The position numbers were made by a program, and so were the translations under genes. 64,000 nt of DNA. It comes from Gammaproteobacteria bacterium 53_120_T64 (GTDB lineage Bacteria; Pseudomonadota; Gammaproteobacteria; Pseudomonadales; Porticoccaceae). Shown here piece after piece: positions 55,016-63,915 of the stretch. Position 1 is the first letter of the stretch, and each line of letters begins with the position of its first letter. The notes beneath the pieces are model-generated. The model saw nothing but the letters and a program-made list of their open reading frames with translations, was not told the origin of the DNA and made no database searches. Location: contig MAAT01000005.1 of the NCBI GenBank assembly GCA_002162815.1, forward strand, positions 181,243-245,242, read 5' to 3'.

Positions 55016-55427
55016 CCTAAGCTCCTTGAAGATGGTGAAGATACTGTTAATCAGTCGTTAACATAAATGTAAATATAACTCTAGCTTCAAAAGTGCACAA
55101 TACCAAGTTTTTTTTAATTTAAAATTATGCCCGCTTAACGCGTGAGTTAAGCGATGTTTTGCGAGGCTGGGGTTGGGCAAAGAGGCCTTGGCTCGACGAT
55201 AGCCTTATTCTTCCTGGGCCAACTTTGTTTACATTTGAGCATATTACCGCGTGGGGAGGTGCGATATTCTCCGTCAGTGCCTATGGATCTGTCGACGCGA
55301 CAACAGTGATCTACACCCGCAGAGTTAAGTATGATGGTAGGGTCGTATTCTACGGCCAGTTATAAGTTAAGTGCGGTGTTTGGCACGAGGGCTGAGTTGT
55401 CTTAAGAGAAATATTGATGGCGTTAAG
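55016..55427. other. Intergenic region with an inverted repeat
   Basis: 412 bases between the chemoreceptor-like gene and the TauE/SafE gene. It contains the repeat CGCTTAAC-6-GTTAAGCG (55132-55153) and AT-rich DNA before it. Reading frames inside it (e.g. 55159-55365) have no recognised similarity and are not called. Confidence 0.5.
55132..55153. repeat. Eight-base inverted repeat
   Basis: CGCTTAAC and GTTAAGCG are perfectly complementary around a six-base spacer. The plus strand continues ATGTTTT, so a weak terminator or a dimeric-regulator site are both possible. Confidence 0.35.
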
Positions 55428-56231
55428 ATGTTAGATGTGCAGTGGGTAATGGGTTTTCTAGTACTCGGTTCCTTTGTTGGCTTTATGGCGGGGCTGTTGG
55501 GTATTGGTGGCGGCGGGATTATGGTGCCAGTGTTAACCTCGGTGTTTTTGCTACAGGGTGTGCCCGTCGAAAAAGTGGTGCATTTGGCGCTGGGAACCTC
55601 AATGGCCTCCATTATTGCTACCTCGCTATCGAGCTTGCGTGCTCATCACGCCAACGGCGGGGTGCTTTGGGCGGTGGTAAGGGGTATGACCCCAGGGATT
55701 ATTGTCGGTACCTTTGCGGCGACCTTCCTCGCTAAGTACATTAGTTCGGCTCAGTTGGCGATATTTTTTGCGCTGTTTATGGGCGCGGTGTCGGTACAGA
55801 TGTTTCTCAATAAAAAGCCTAAACCGAGTCGCGAGCTCTCGGGTGCTAGGGGGCTCTTGGCGGCGGGCTCGGGGGTCGGGGCCATATCGGCACTCGTGTC
55901 TATCGGCGGTGGTTCCTTAACGGTGCCTTTTCTCGCTTGGCAGAATGTTGAAATCAGAAAGGCGATTGGCACTTCCGCCGCCATCGGTCTGCCGATTTCG
56001 ATTGCCGGAACGCTGGGCTATTTAATTAATGGTTGGGCGAATTCGGTGCCCGAAAACTACACCTATGGCTTTATTTATTTACCGGCGGTGCTGTTGATTT
56101 CAGCGGCGAGCTTTTTCACCGCGCCGGTTGGTGCGCGCATGGTTCATAAGCTACCGGTATCCGTATTAAAAAAAATATTTGCGGTATTGCTGGTGGTGCT
56201 GGGCTTGAAAATGCTTTTTTCGGTACTGTAA
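55428..56231 (+). CDS. TauE/SafE family anion permease
   Basis: 267-residue inner-membrane protein with about eight helices. Two inverted repeats each carry the family's glycine-rich signature: GFMAGLLGIGGGGIMVPVL and GAISALVSIGGGSLTVPFL. Members move sulphite, sulphoacetate or other organosulphur anions; the substrate here is unknown. ATG 55428 is preferred to a GTG at 55371. Isolated gene. Confidence 0.9.
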   Translation: MLDVQWVMGFLVLGSFVGFMAGLLGIGGGGIMVPVLTSVFLLQGVPVEKVVHLALGTSMASIIATSLSSLRAHHANGGVLWAVVRGMTPGIIVGTFAATFLAKYISSAQLAIFFALFMGAVSVQMFLNKKPKPSRELSGARGLLAAGSGVGAISALVSIGGGSLTVPFLAWQNVEIRKAIGTSAAIGLPISIAGTLGYLINGWANSVPENYTYGFIYLPAVLLISAASFFTAPVGARMVHKLPVSVLKKIFAVLLVVLGLKMLFSVL

Positions 56232-56289
56232 ATAACCACTTTAAAGTGTAAGCAGTGACAGACAGTGCCCGTCCTCAAGTGGATGTGGC

Positions 56290-58053
56290 TTAATACATGG
56301 CGTCGATTTGTCGCTGGTATTTAAGGCCGACAATATTGCGCTTTATTTTCATCGTGGGGGTGAGCTCTTCACCCTCAATACTAAAGTCCTCCGCGAGTAG
56401 GGTGAATTTTTTAATGGTTTGCACTTGGGCTAATTCTTGATTGATGCCGTCGATTTGCCGCTGAATATAGGCCTGTAGGCGTTCGCAACTAGCGGCTTCA
56501 GCAAGACTGCTGGCGCTGCTGCCCGCAGACTTGAGTTCATCGCTTAAGGATTCAATATCAAGAGTGATCAGCGCGCTTAAATATTTGCGCTGGTCGCCGA
56601 TCACCACCGCCTGGCTAACGGCGGTAATGGCCTTGAGTTTACCCTCCAGCAGTTGCGGTGCGATATTCTCACCGCCGGCGGTAATAATAATGTCTTTCTT
56701 GCGGCCGGTTATTTGCAGAAAGCCCGCGTCATTAATGGTGCCGATATCGCCGGAGTGCAGCCAGCCGTCGGCGTCGATGGCCTCGCGGGTCGCGGCCTCG
56801 TTGCCCAGGTAGCCGGAAAAAATATGCGGCCCGCGCAGCAATATCTCACCGTCCTCAGCGATGCGGGTTTCTGCGCCCGGCAGGCTGCGGCCCAATTTGC
56901 CCGTGTGGTAGAGCTCGGCGAGGGTGGCAGTGGCGGCACCGGCGCACTCACTCATGCCGTAGATTTCACAGATCGGCAAACCCAGGCTGAGAAAGAATTC
57001 GAGAGTGTCGAGAGAGATCGGCGCGGCCGAGGTGAGCAGGTTGCGGCAGCGCTCAAAGCCCAGCTGCTGGCGAACCTTGGTATACACCAGCTTATTGGCG
57101 AGCCGGTAAGAGAGCGAGGGGGTCTGCCCTTGCTGTAGGGCATAGCCGCCCATCAAACCCTGCTTGCGGGCCCAAGCGATAATCTTTTTACGTAGGGCGG
57201 GGCTATCTTTGCCGGCGCTAAGCATCTTCGCCTGAATTTTTTCCCAGACCCTCGGTACGGCGATAAAGCTGGTGGGGCGAATCTCGCGCAAATTGTCGCC
57301 GAGGGCCGCGAGACTCTCGGCGAAGGCGGTACAGCCACCGCAGTGCAGCGGAATATAGAGGCTGAATATTTGCTCGGCAATATGGCTCAAGGGCAGGTAG
57401 CTGATCACCCTCTCATCGGAATTACACTCGTAGACCTCGGCACAGGTCTGGGCCATCCAGCCGAGGTTGCGGTGGCTGAGCATTACCCCCTTGGGTTGGC
57501 CCGTGGTGCCTGAGGTGTAAATGAGGGTGCAAACATCGTCGCCAGATTGTGCGGCGATACGGGTATCGAGAGCCTGCTCGGGGACTTGTTCGGCCAGTGC
57601 CGGCAAGTCCTGCCAGGCGTACACGTGCTCGGCGCTATCGCTGCCTTCCATCATCACAATGGCTTTCAGCTTGGGCAATTGCTCGGCAAGGGCGGTGAAT
57701 TTTGCCAGTTGCGTGGCGTTTTCTACCACCGCAATGGTGGCTCCGCAGTGCTCGGTAATATAGTGACATTGCTCGGGGCTATTGGTGGCGTAAATGCCCG
57801 CCGGTATAGCCCCGGCGTGAATGGCGGCCAGATTGGCAATAAACCACGCAGGGCAGTTATCGCCAATAATCACCAGGCCCTCTTGCGGCTTAAGGCCCAG
57901 GGCCATCAAGGCGCGGGCGACCAGTCGGGTTTGGCTGCCGTAGTCGGCCCAGCTGAGCGTCTGCCACTGGCCATTGCTCTTGTGGCGTAGCGCGGGCAGT
58001 GCGGCAAACTCGCTGGTGCTGGCCGCTAGTGCCGCCATAATGGTTTGTGCCAT
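56290..58053 (-). CDS. Long-chain fatty acid-CoA ligase (AMP-forming)
   Basis: 587-residue ANL-superfamily enzyme. P-loop YTSGTTGQPKGV, A5 region YGMSECAG and A7/A8 HSGDIGTINDAGFLQITGRKKDIIITAGGE are intact, and the protein is of the FadD15 long-chain type with an N-terminal regions of hydrophobic residues. It activates fatty acids or other carboxylates to CoA thioesters and could feed the acyl-CoA operon at 34-39 kb. Single-gene transcript. Confidence 0.92.
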   Translation of the reverse strand: MAQTIMAALAASTSEFAALPALRHKSNGQWQTLSWADYGSQTRLVARALMALGLKPQEGLVIIGDNCPAWFIANLAAIHAGAIPAGIYATNSPEQCHYITEHCGATIAVVENATQLAKFTALAEQLPKLKAIVMMEGSDSAEHVYAWQDLPALAEQVPEQALDTRIAAQSGDDVCTLIYTSGTTGQPKGVMLSHRNLGWMAQTCAEVYECNSDERVISYLPLSHIAEQIFSLYIPLHCGGCTAFAESLAALGDNLREIRPTSFIAVPRVWEKIQAKMLSAGKDSPALRKKIIAWARKQGLMGGYALQQGQTPSLSYRLANKLVYTKVRQQLGFERCRNLLTSAAPISLDTLEFFLSLGLPICEIYGMSECAGAATATLAELYHTGKLGRSLPGAETRIAEDGEILLRGPHIFSGYLGNEAATREAIDADGWLHSGDIGTINDAGFLQITGRKKDIIITAGGENIAPQLLEGKLKAITAVSQAVVIGDQRKYLSALITLDIESLSDELKSAGSSASSLAEAASCERLQAYIQRQIDGINQELAQVQTIKKFTLLAEDFSIEGEELTPTMKIKRNIVGLKYQRQIDAMY

Positions 58054-58542
58054 ATTGATTCGTCCCTTTTGTTGTCGCTGGTAACTCTGTGAGTTAAGAC
58101 CAGTTCACCGCGCAGTGCTCGTGAGTTCCTTCATTCTAGTGTTTGTACGGGGGTGGTGGAAGTCGTACAAGGGAGCGGCAAGGCCGGGCTTGGGTGGGGG
58201 CAAGGTTGGTATGTTGTGGGTTGTTTTTTGGGGGGTGGTGCGGACGAGATGACAGGGTTGATGTCGACTCTTTACTTAAGCGCCTCTGATTTTATTTTGG
58301 CTACCTAATTAGTGTGGGTGGTCTGAATACTCTTTCTCCTCAGCTAAACCGGATCTTTGAAGGGGTGCATTCAGCCCTGAAGTACATAACCATTCAATTA
58401 GGGGTATCGCTGGTTTTTCAGCAGACAAAAAAACCCCATTCAGCGTTAAACCGAATGAGGCCTTTGTTAAGCTCTAGCTTTATGGATTGGTAATCGCCAG
58501 TCTGCCCTGCTAGCGTTGTTCCAGTATTGCTCTCTCAGAAGA
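58054..58542. other. Intergenic region, GT-rich, with terminator
   Basis: 489 bases between two minus-strand genes: the acyl-CoA ligase promoter (left) and the end of the secreted protein gene (right). Its only clear element is the terminator at 58427-58460. The left part (58150-58260) is strongly G-rich on the plus strand, with no gene seen. Confidence 0.5.
58427..58460 (-). terminator. Rho-independent terminator after the RTX-like gene
   Basis: Read on the minus strand: CCTCATTC, an 11-base loop, then GAATGGGG followed by seven T. The eight-pair stem includes one G-T pair. It ends the gene 83 bases downstream of its stop. Confidence 0.85.
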
Positions 58543-61152
58543 TCAGGCGATAAACTCGATGAAATCGGTGTTGCTAAACGCTTGAACACCAACAAGAGTA
58601 ACGACGTCGTCGAATGTGGCAACGTGACTTCGATTGTTAGCATCGCTCCAGTTAGCATCGTGCCACAATTCCGCTTTATTAGTGGTACTGTCAAATACCA
58701 GTACATAGGCGTCTACATTCGCACCAAGATCGCTTTGAATTTGGCTGCTTGACAGAGAAGACTGTAACTCAACAACCTTGTTGTCGTCCGAAGTCCCGAT
58801 GCTGGTGATGCCACTACGATTATCAACATAATCGGTCGATGCCAGTGTGGCCCCTGCCGAAGTGGCGTTTGTATTGGCAAAGGCAACATTATTGAAACCG
58901 ATCTTGTCGGTGCCATTGACAAAATCTTTAATATTATCAGTGCCGTTCGTCCCAACCATACGAAATTGATCCGAACCCGCGTTACCGGTCAGCGTATCAG
59001 CCCCGCTAAGGCCATAGATTATATCATCGCCGCTACCACCGGTAATGACGTCACCTGAGTTTGAACCAGCGATACGTAAAGAGCCCGTAAAGTTGGCAGC
59101 ATTGACGTTTGCGGCATTACTAAAGCCTAGTGTATCGCTGCTACTTGATAAATTAACACCTTCTTTGGCAGCAATCGTAAGATCCTGCGACCCGGTAATA
59201 GTAAAGTTACCCAAGCCACCGGTGTTATAAAAGGCTTGGTAATGATAGCTACCGGTATCGACAGCCTGGATCAAATTAGCGTTGCTGTTCTGGCCTGTCG
59301 AGTCAATGGTGACTGCAGAAATCCCGCCCTGAAACCCGATAGCGCTTACATCATTACCGGTATTATCATTGGCAATGATAGTCACTTCGCCATTAGTTCC
59401 CGACGACGCTTTCATCTCAAAAACGACCGCATTGCCAATATTCAATCCTGTGAATCTGACCGCCTCATCACTATTGCCCTGATTACTGGTGAAAATAAAA
59501 CGGTCATTGCTCTCGACCCCCGTGATATTAACCCTGCCGGAAGCTTGTCCACCTGCGAACATAAAGCTGTTGATCGACGTGAAGCTATCAGCTGCCAGGC
59601 TACTGGTTGGGCTTATCGCTGCCAAAACCTCAAACCCCGTCGAACTATTGACCACAGAAGGTGACACACTGAAGCTGCTTGTAGCGAGTATGTCATTCGT
59701 ACCAGCACCCCCATCGAGAGTACCTGCGTTGTTCAGCGTCGTCTTATCCAGAATTAGGAGGTCATTGGCACTACTACCCGTAAAAGTAAAGCCCGTTGCG
59801 CTGCTGCCGGCAGCATTAATCGCTAAGCCTCCACCCGTCATGCCGGAGGCGTTGACCGTCTTAAGGTTGGTGAAACCCAGCCCCTGGTCCAATGTCAGGC
59901 CATAACCTGTAGTCACGCCAGTCGTCTCCCCTGTCACATTGACGGTTGTCAATGCAGCCCATGCATCGCCAGACAGAATAAAACTACTGGCACCCGCTAC
60001 CGTAATATTGGCTGTTTCGAATGAGGTATCATCAAAACCATTAGGCGTTTCCAAGTTAATTACGGCAGGCGAGTCTGAAGTGCCAGAGCCATTTGCGATA
60101 GTTATTGCAAACGCATCGGCTGTTCCTGATCGATTCGCCGCATCAGAAAAGTTCACCGCCTGGCGAGTAGTGCTGTCTGCATTATCCAACGAAATGACCG
60201 TAGTACTAAGCACATTGGAAAACGCAGTGTCTGCTGTATCGGAGGAATCTTTAAATTCAACCGTTGTTGTGCCAGTAGCCAGCGACAAATCAATATTCGC
60301 CGATTGAAAAGTAGTTTTATTAGCATTGAAAACGGAAACCGTTTCCACACTGTTTAATACTGGCGTGACCGAGAATAGGCCACCTAAAGATACAATCCGT
60401 ACACTCAGGGTATCTGCACCACTACCGGCATTGAGTGAGTCAGAAGAATTTAGAGTACTAGAGGTTGTCCCGCCAACGCCCCCCTGGTGTTCAACGATAG
60501 CCGAAATGATATTATTGCCATCAGTGCTGCTGGAGCCATTAGAGCCAGTCAAGCCTGGAATAGTGTCGGCACCTGTCGATAAGGTAAAGGTTTGAGCGGT
60601 CGAGGTATCAGTAGGAAAGCTGGCAGCGACAGATGCCGCTGCGGTGTTGCCTGTCGTCACCGTTGCTGCATCAAAGGTTACGGGGGTGAGAACCGCTTTA
60701 GCCGCAGCCGCTGCTGATGTACCTGCGTAAACGGTGCCATTAGTGGCCACCGCTGCCGTAAACGTTGTCGCTACGGCGACTTTATTGGCGACAGCGCTTG
60801 CATCTTGCCCGCCAGCTTGTGCACCTTGCAGTATTTGCACCATGGCTAATGACTGGGTTGTCGCCCCTGAGTCAATAGCATCTGCCCAAAATGTGCCATC
60901 GACAGCCGGCGAGGGATCATAGGCACGAGCGAAGGCTTGTTGGTACATTGCGGTAAGAAATGCACCCGTACTTAAGGCAATAATGGGTTGTGCTTCGGCA
61001 GAAGTCGCGAAGCTAGTGGCAATGGCTTCGATGGTTGTCGTTCCATTCGCTAGCGCATCAGAATAGAAGGCCAAGCCAGCCGGGTCTGCGGCCCGCCCGA
61101 AGTAGGCAATATAAAGTTTTTGTACGTTGTTATCTGAGGCGGTGGTCGCCAT
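58543..61152 (-). CDS. Large secreted S-layer/RTX-like protein with DUF4214 domain
   Basis: 869-residue acidic, Ser/Thr/Gly/Ala-rich protein without cysteine and without an N-terminal signal peptide. The first ~120 residues carry a DUF4214-type domain (LYIAYFGRAADPAGLAFYSDAL). A long beta-rich stretch of Thr/Val/Asn follows, and near residues 720-760 RTX calcium-binding nonapeptides appear (GGSGDDIIYG, LSGADTLTG, NAGSDQF). The C-terminal ~100 residues end in hydrophobic IEFIA, compatible with a type I secretion signal. This design is typical of S-layer or adhesin proteins exported by type I systems. ATG 61152 with GGAG nine bases upstream. No exporter genes are in the window apart from tolC. 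Function in cell surface coat is inferred. Confidence 0.82.
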   Translation of the reverse strand: MATTASDNNVQKLYIAYFGRAADPAGLAFYSDALANGTTTIEAIATSFATSAEAQPIIALSTGAFLTAMYQQAFARAYDPSPAVDGTFWADAIDSGATTQSLAMVQILQGAQAGGQDASAVANKVAVATTFTAAVATNGTVYAGTSAAAAAKAVLTPVTFDAATVTTGNTAAASVAASFPTDTSTAQTFTLSTGADTIPGLTGSNGSSSTDGNNIISAIVEHQGGVGGTTSSTLNSSDSLNAGSGADTLSVRIVSLGGLFSVTPVLNSVETVSVFNANKTTFQSANIDLSLATGTTTVEFKDSSDTADTAFSNVLSTTVISLDNADSTTRQAVNFSDAANRSGTADAFAITIANGSGTSDSPAVINLETPNGFDDTSFETANITVAGASSFILSGDAWAALTTVNVTGETTGVTTGYGLTLDQGLGFTNLKTVNASGMTGGGLAINAAGSSATGFTFTGSSANDLLILDKTTLNNAGTLDGGAGTNDILATSSFSVSPSVVNSSTGFEVLAAISPTSSLAADSFTSINSFMFAGGQASGRVNITGVESNDRFIFTSNQGNSDEAVRFTGLNIGNAVVFEMKASSGTNGEVTIIANDNTGNDVSAIGFQGGISAVTIDSTGQNSNANLIQAVDTGSYHYQAFYNTGGLGNFTITGSQDLTIAAKEGVNLSSSSDTLGFSNAANVNAANFTGSLRIAGSNSGDVITGGSGDDIIYGLSGADTLTGNAGSDQFRMVGTNGTDNIKDFVNGTDKIGFNNVAFANTNATSAGATLASTDYVDNRSGITSIGTSDDNKVVELQSSLSSSQIQSDLGANVDAYVLVFDSTTNKAELWHDANWSDANNRSHVATFDDVVTLVGVQAFSNTDFIEFIA

Positions 61153-61323
61153 GGGGGGAATCTCCAAAAAAATAAAATTGCGTTTAAAAGCGCAATGAAT
61201 GAATAATTAACGGACGTCTTAACTCGGGTTAAGAGTTGTAGTGGCTCTGAACTATAATATGTTTTCTGTCAAGTTAGATGGGGCCTGTTAAACCGGCATG
61301 CCTAGTTGAACGGGCTGGACCAA

Positions 61324-62000
61324 GGGCGATGGATGAGAGTCTACTCCACCCTTCAGAAAATGGCGATGGCCGCTCGTTCAGTGAATCCTGGCGGCGGCAA
61401 TTTCGGAGCGGGGTTGGCGGGCATCAATATCGTGAGCGGCGACGCTGACTTCATTCCAGCCGAGTACAAAGCCCGCCTGATAACTGGCGATAGAGGGGGA
61501 TCAGTGAGTCGGCTTGGCTTTGTGTCAGCGGCGGGGTGTCCGACTGCGGTTTCCCGCTGCCACCTAAGTGCTGGAAGTAGATATCGTGCTGGCGCGTTTA
61601 CATATCACGGCTGAGCACTGGCTCACTCTAAACACTCAGTTTGAGGGCCGCTTTGGTCGTGTAATTGGTACTCTTCAGCATCTCAAGTAAGCTTGTATCA
61701 CCCTGCGCTATCGCCTCACCCCGAGTATCGTCAACTGTAGACGCCTGTTTGACGGCGACTAATGGCAGAGCGACCAAGCCAGTCCAGGCGACAACTATTG
61801 CCTCTATGCAGATAGAGCCGAGTCCCACGATCCAACACCACGCCAGATCCGTACTTCTCGCTGTATTACCAAAATCAGTCAAGACTGCCCGCCAAATCAG
61901 CGCGTTTAATAGGTAAGCGAAGGGGCCTGGATGAGGTTTTCCTACAAGCGCCTCTATTGGGGGGTGGCTAATTACAGATGGCTGTCCATAATAGGGTTGT
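61324..62000 (-). repeat. Decayed duplicated element, copy A
   Basis: About 680 bases recognisably homologous to copy B (62740-63280), in the same orientation. The blocks 61355-61500 and 61670-61998 match; between them copy A has about 120 extra bases. Read on the minus strand, the shared blocks encode fragments such as YSEKYGSGVV, IAQGDTSLLEMLK and YQAGFVLGWNEVSVAAHDIDAR, interrupted by frameshifts, so it seems to be the remains of a protein-coding element. I do not recognise the family. No terminal repeats are certain. Confidence 0.6.
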
Positions 62001-62022
62001 AGCTGTCCATAATAGGGTTGTA
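61981..62022 (+). repeat. Perfect 21-bp tandem duplication
   Basis: GCTGTCCATAATAGGGTTGTA occurs twice, head to tail (61981-62001 and 62002-62022), at the end of copy A and just before the small secreted-protein gene. Copy B has only one diverged version (GTGTCCGTAATGGGGTCG). Confidence 0.85.
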
Positions 62023-62088
62023 TTTTTTGACGCGTTTACCTATCAATGTTTTGAGCGGCTCGATATATGGGCACCTATGGAGTTTATA

Positions 62089-62538
62089 ATGGTGAAATTA
62101 ATTGCAATGGCGTTAATGGCGTCAACTGTTTTATGTTATCAAATCGGGTATGCAGAAGAGATTGATCAAAAAGTGGTCTTTGCTAAAAAACTTTCTTTGG
62201 CAATGAAATCTTGGCTTAGAGCTGAAATGCAATCGAGCGGCGGCAAGTTGGTTTTAACGGATTCGATGGATGGAGAGAAGTTGGAGTTAAGCATTGTCGA
62301 GTTGGATGCTGGGAGCCATTTACACCCAATGTCTAAAACCCGTTTTCTCTCATGGGGTGAGTTCAAGGGTGCCAAGGGAAAAGCCGTGATGTTGGATATT
62401 TTCTTCGTCTTGAAAGGTGACGACCTCGTTTTTGACAATGAAATTAGCATCTACAGTAAGGGTGGGAGAAACCGATACTCTTGGGATGAAACTGGCGAGT
62501 ATTTGAAGAAATTGCCTCCGAAAACGGACGCGCAGTGA
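62089..62538 (+). CDS. Small secreted hypothetical protein
   Basis: 149 residues with a signal peptide (LIAMALMASTVLCYQIGYA, cleavage near residue 23-24, before EEIDQ). The mature part has no recognised domain; it is rich in Lys and Asp and has LELSIVELDAGSHLHPMSKTRF, WGEFKGAKGKAVMLDIFF and LVFDNEISIYSKGG. GGAG six bases before ATG 62089 decides the start; the longer reading from 61978 crosses the tandem repeat. It lies between the two relic copies, like a passenger gene. Confidence 0.65.
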   Translation: MVKLIAMALMASTVLCYQIGYAEEIDQKVVFAKKLSLAMKSWLRAEMQSSGGKLVLTDSMDGEKLELSIVELDAGSHLHPMSKTRFLSWGEFKGAKGKAVMLDIFFVLKGDDLVFDNEISIYSKGGRNRYSWDETGEYLKKLPPKTDAQ

Positions 62539-63696
62539 AAAACCCCTTAGTGCAGGGCGAACACGTGAAGCCCTGAATCATTAATTAAATCATTGAGAAC
62601 AGCCGTGCCATTTGCCGGATGATATGACCACAAAGAGACCACGCGACCACGCAGGACATCCATCTAAATACTGTTGCCTTAGTGATTATCTAGAGTTGCT
62701 CGACGGGACTGGGCGAGTCGCTCTCGATAACAAACGGGGGGGCGATGGATAAGGGTCTGCCCCCGCAGCTGACCCGTTTAAATATCAGGGGCGGGCTCTA
62801 CCCCCCCCCCATCCGCAGAATGGCGATGACAGCTCGCTCAGTGAATCCTGGCGGCGGCAATTTCGGAGCGGAATGGCGGGCATCAATATTGTGAGCGGCG
62901 ACGCTGGCTTCATTCCAGCCCAGTACAAAGCCCTACTGATAACTAGCAATAGAGGGGATCAGTGAGTCGGCCTGGGCCATCGCCACAAGGGACATTCATC
63001 TAAATAACCCTTCAGCATCTCAAGCAAGCTTGTATAGCCTTGCGCTATCGCCGCACCCCGGGTATGGCTAACTGCAGGCTGCTGTTTGAAGGCGACTAAT
63101 TGCAGAGTTACCAGGCCAGATCCGTACTGCTCGCTGTATTGCCCCAATCAGTCAAGGCTACCCGCGAAATTTACGCATTTAATAGGTAAGCGAAGGCGCC
63201 TGGGTGAGGTGTTGCTACAAGGCCCTCTATTGGGGGTGGCTAACCACAGATAATTACAAATGGGTGTCCGTAATGGGGTCGCTGGTAGAGTCTTTCGGTT
63301 TTATGTTTTGTGTAAATTTTGACGAGTGTGCGGCATGTTCCCCGCTTGATGGTTGTGGCGTGTTTTTATGAGTTCCGGTAATTTTTTAATTTCAGTATTA
63401 ACTGTTAAAAATAACAGCTGTATTCTTTTGTGGAATCGTAGAGCATGGGCTCGTTATAAGAGTGTGGGGACAAGTTTTGCAAGTCATCATTCTGCAAGAA
63501 AAAGTAGGAAAAATAGGGCAGGGCCTTGCGGTGGTATGTTTCCTTGCAGGAAATATGCCAGCCATGAATTAATTAATCCCGCATACTGAAGCAAAATACC
63601 TAGACCCATCACCCTCTTAGTGGCTGTGGATTTCCGGTTAAATTAATTTACTTGTTTATCGGAAATTAAAAAGTTAATAATAAATATGGGTAAACA
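62539..63696. other. Gene-poor region holding relic copy B
   Basis: 1158 bases. Copy B of the decayed element occupies 62740-63280. The remaining ~400 bases (63290-63696) are AT-rich; the frame at 63353-63589 has a biased, Arg/Ser-rich composition and no supported function. The 63640-63690 stretch is very AT-rich and may hold the promoter of the SCP2-like gene. Confidence 0.55.
62740..63280 (-). repeat. Decayed duplicated element, copy B
   Basis: About 540 bases homologous to copy A. Minus-strand conceptual fragments correspond to those of A: YSEQYGSGLVTLQLVAF, IAQGYTSLLEMLKG and SIASYQ-stop-GFVLGWNEASVAAHNIDAR, the last with an in-frame TAG where A has GCG (Ala). It also contains a run of ten C (62801-62810) not present in A. 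Different inactivating changes in the two copies suggest an old duplication and independent decay. Confidence 0.6.
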
Positions 63697-63915
63697 ATGC
63701 GTATTAAATTTGCCACTGAAAAATGGCTTGAAGCCTTGAAGGCAGAAATAAACAATAGCAAGGCCTATGCAAAGACAGCGGCCAAGTGGGAGGGTGATTT
63801 CTGTTTTACTGTAGAGGCAGAGGTGGGCAAGCCAAAAGAAATATACATGTACATAGACTTATGGCACGGCGAATGTCGCAGTGCAAAAATAGAGCCTGTA
63901 AATAGTTCTGTGTAA
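63697..63915 (+). pseudogene. SCP2 sterol-transfer-like protein, 3' truncated
   Basis: 72 residues (FATEKWLEALKAEINNSKAYAKTAAKWEGDFCF, DLWHGECRSAKIEP, quoted in parts) resemble the first half to two thirds of SCP2/sterol-carrier-like proteins, normally 110-130 residues. The frame then ends in PVNSSV-stop, where the stop TAA is part of the sequence TGTGTAACTG that precedes the end of an IS256-like transposase gene. The most likely explanation is truncation by insertion of that element, with the remainder beyond the window. An intact short protein is possible but less likely. Confidence 0.55.

Larger units (their letters stand above)
61153..62088. other. Gene-poor region holding relic copy A
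   Basis: 936 bases upstream of the RTX-like gene. The first ~170 bases presumably contain its promoter. From 61324 on, the sequence is copy A of a decayed duplicated element. Small open frames at 61306-61614 and 61628-61882 belong to the relic and are not called as genes. Confidence 0.6.

Noticed and set aside
55159..55365. 68-codon frame in the intergenic region before the TauE/SafE gene
   Set aside because: No ribosome binding site and no family features; listed as intergenic instead.
61306..61614. 102-codon plus-strand frame in relic copy A
   Set aside because: Its sequence lies opposite the conserved minus-strand relic frame and is not open at the same place in copy B.
63353..63589. 78-codon frame after relic copy B
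   Set aside because: GTG start without a ribosome site, Arg/Ser-rich composition and no similarity I can recognise.
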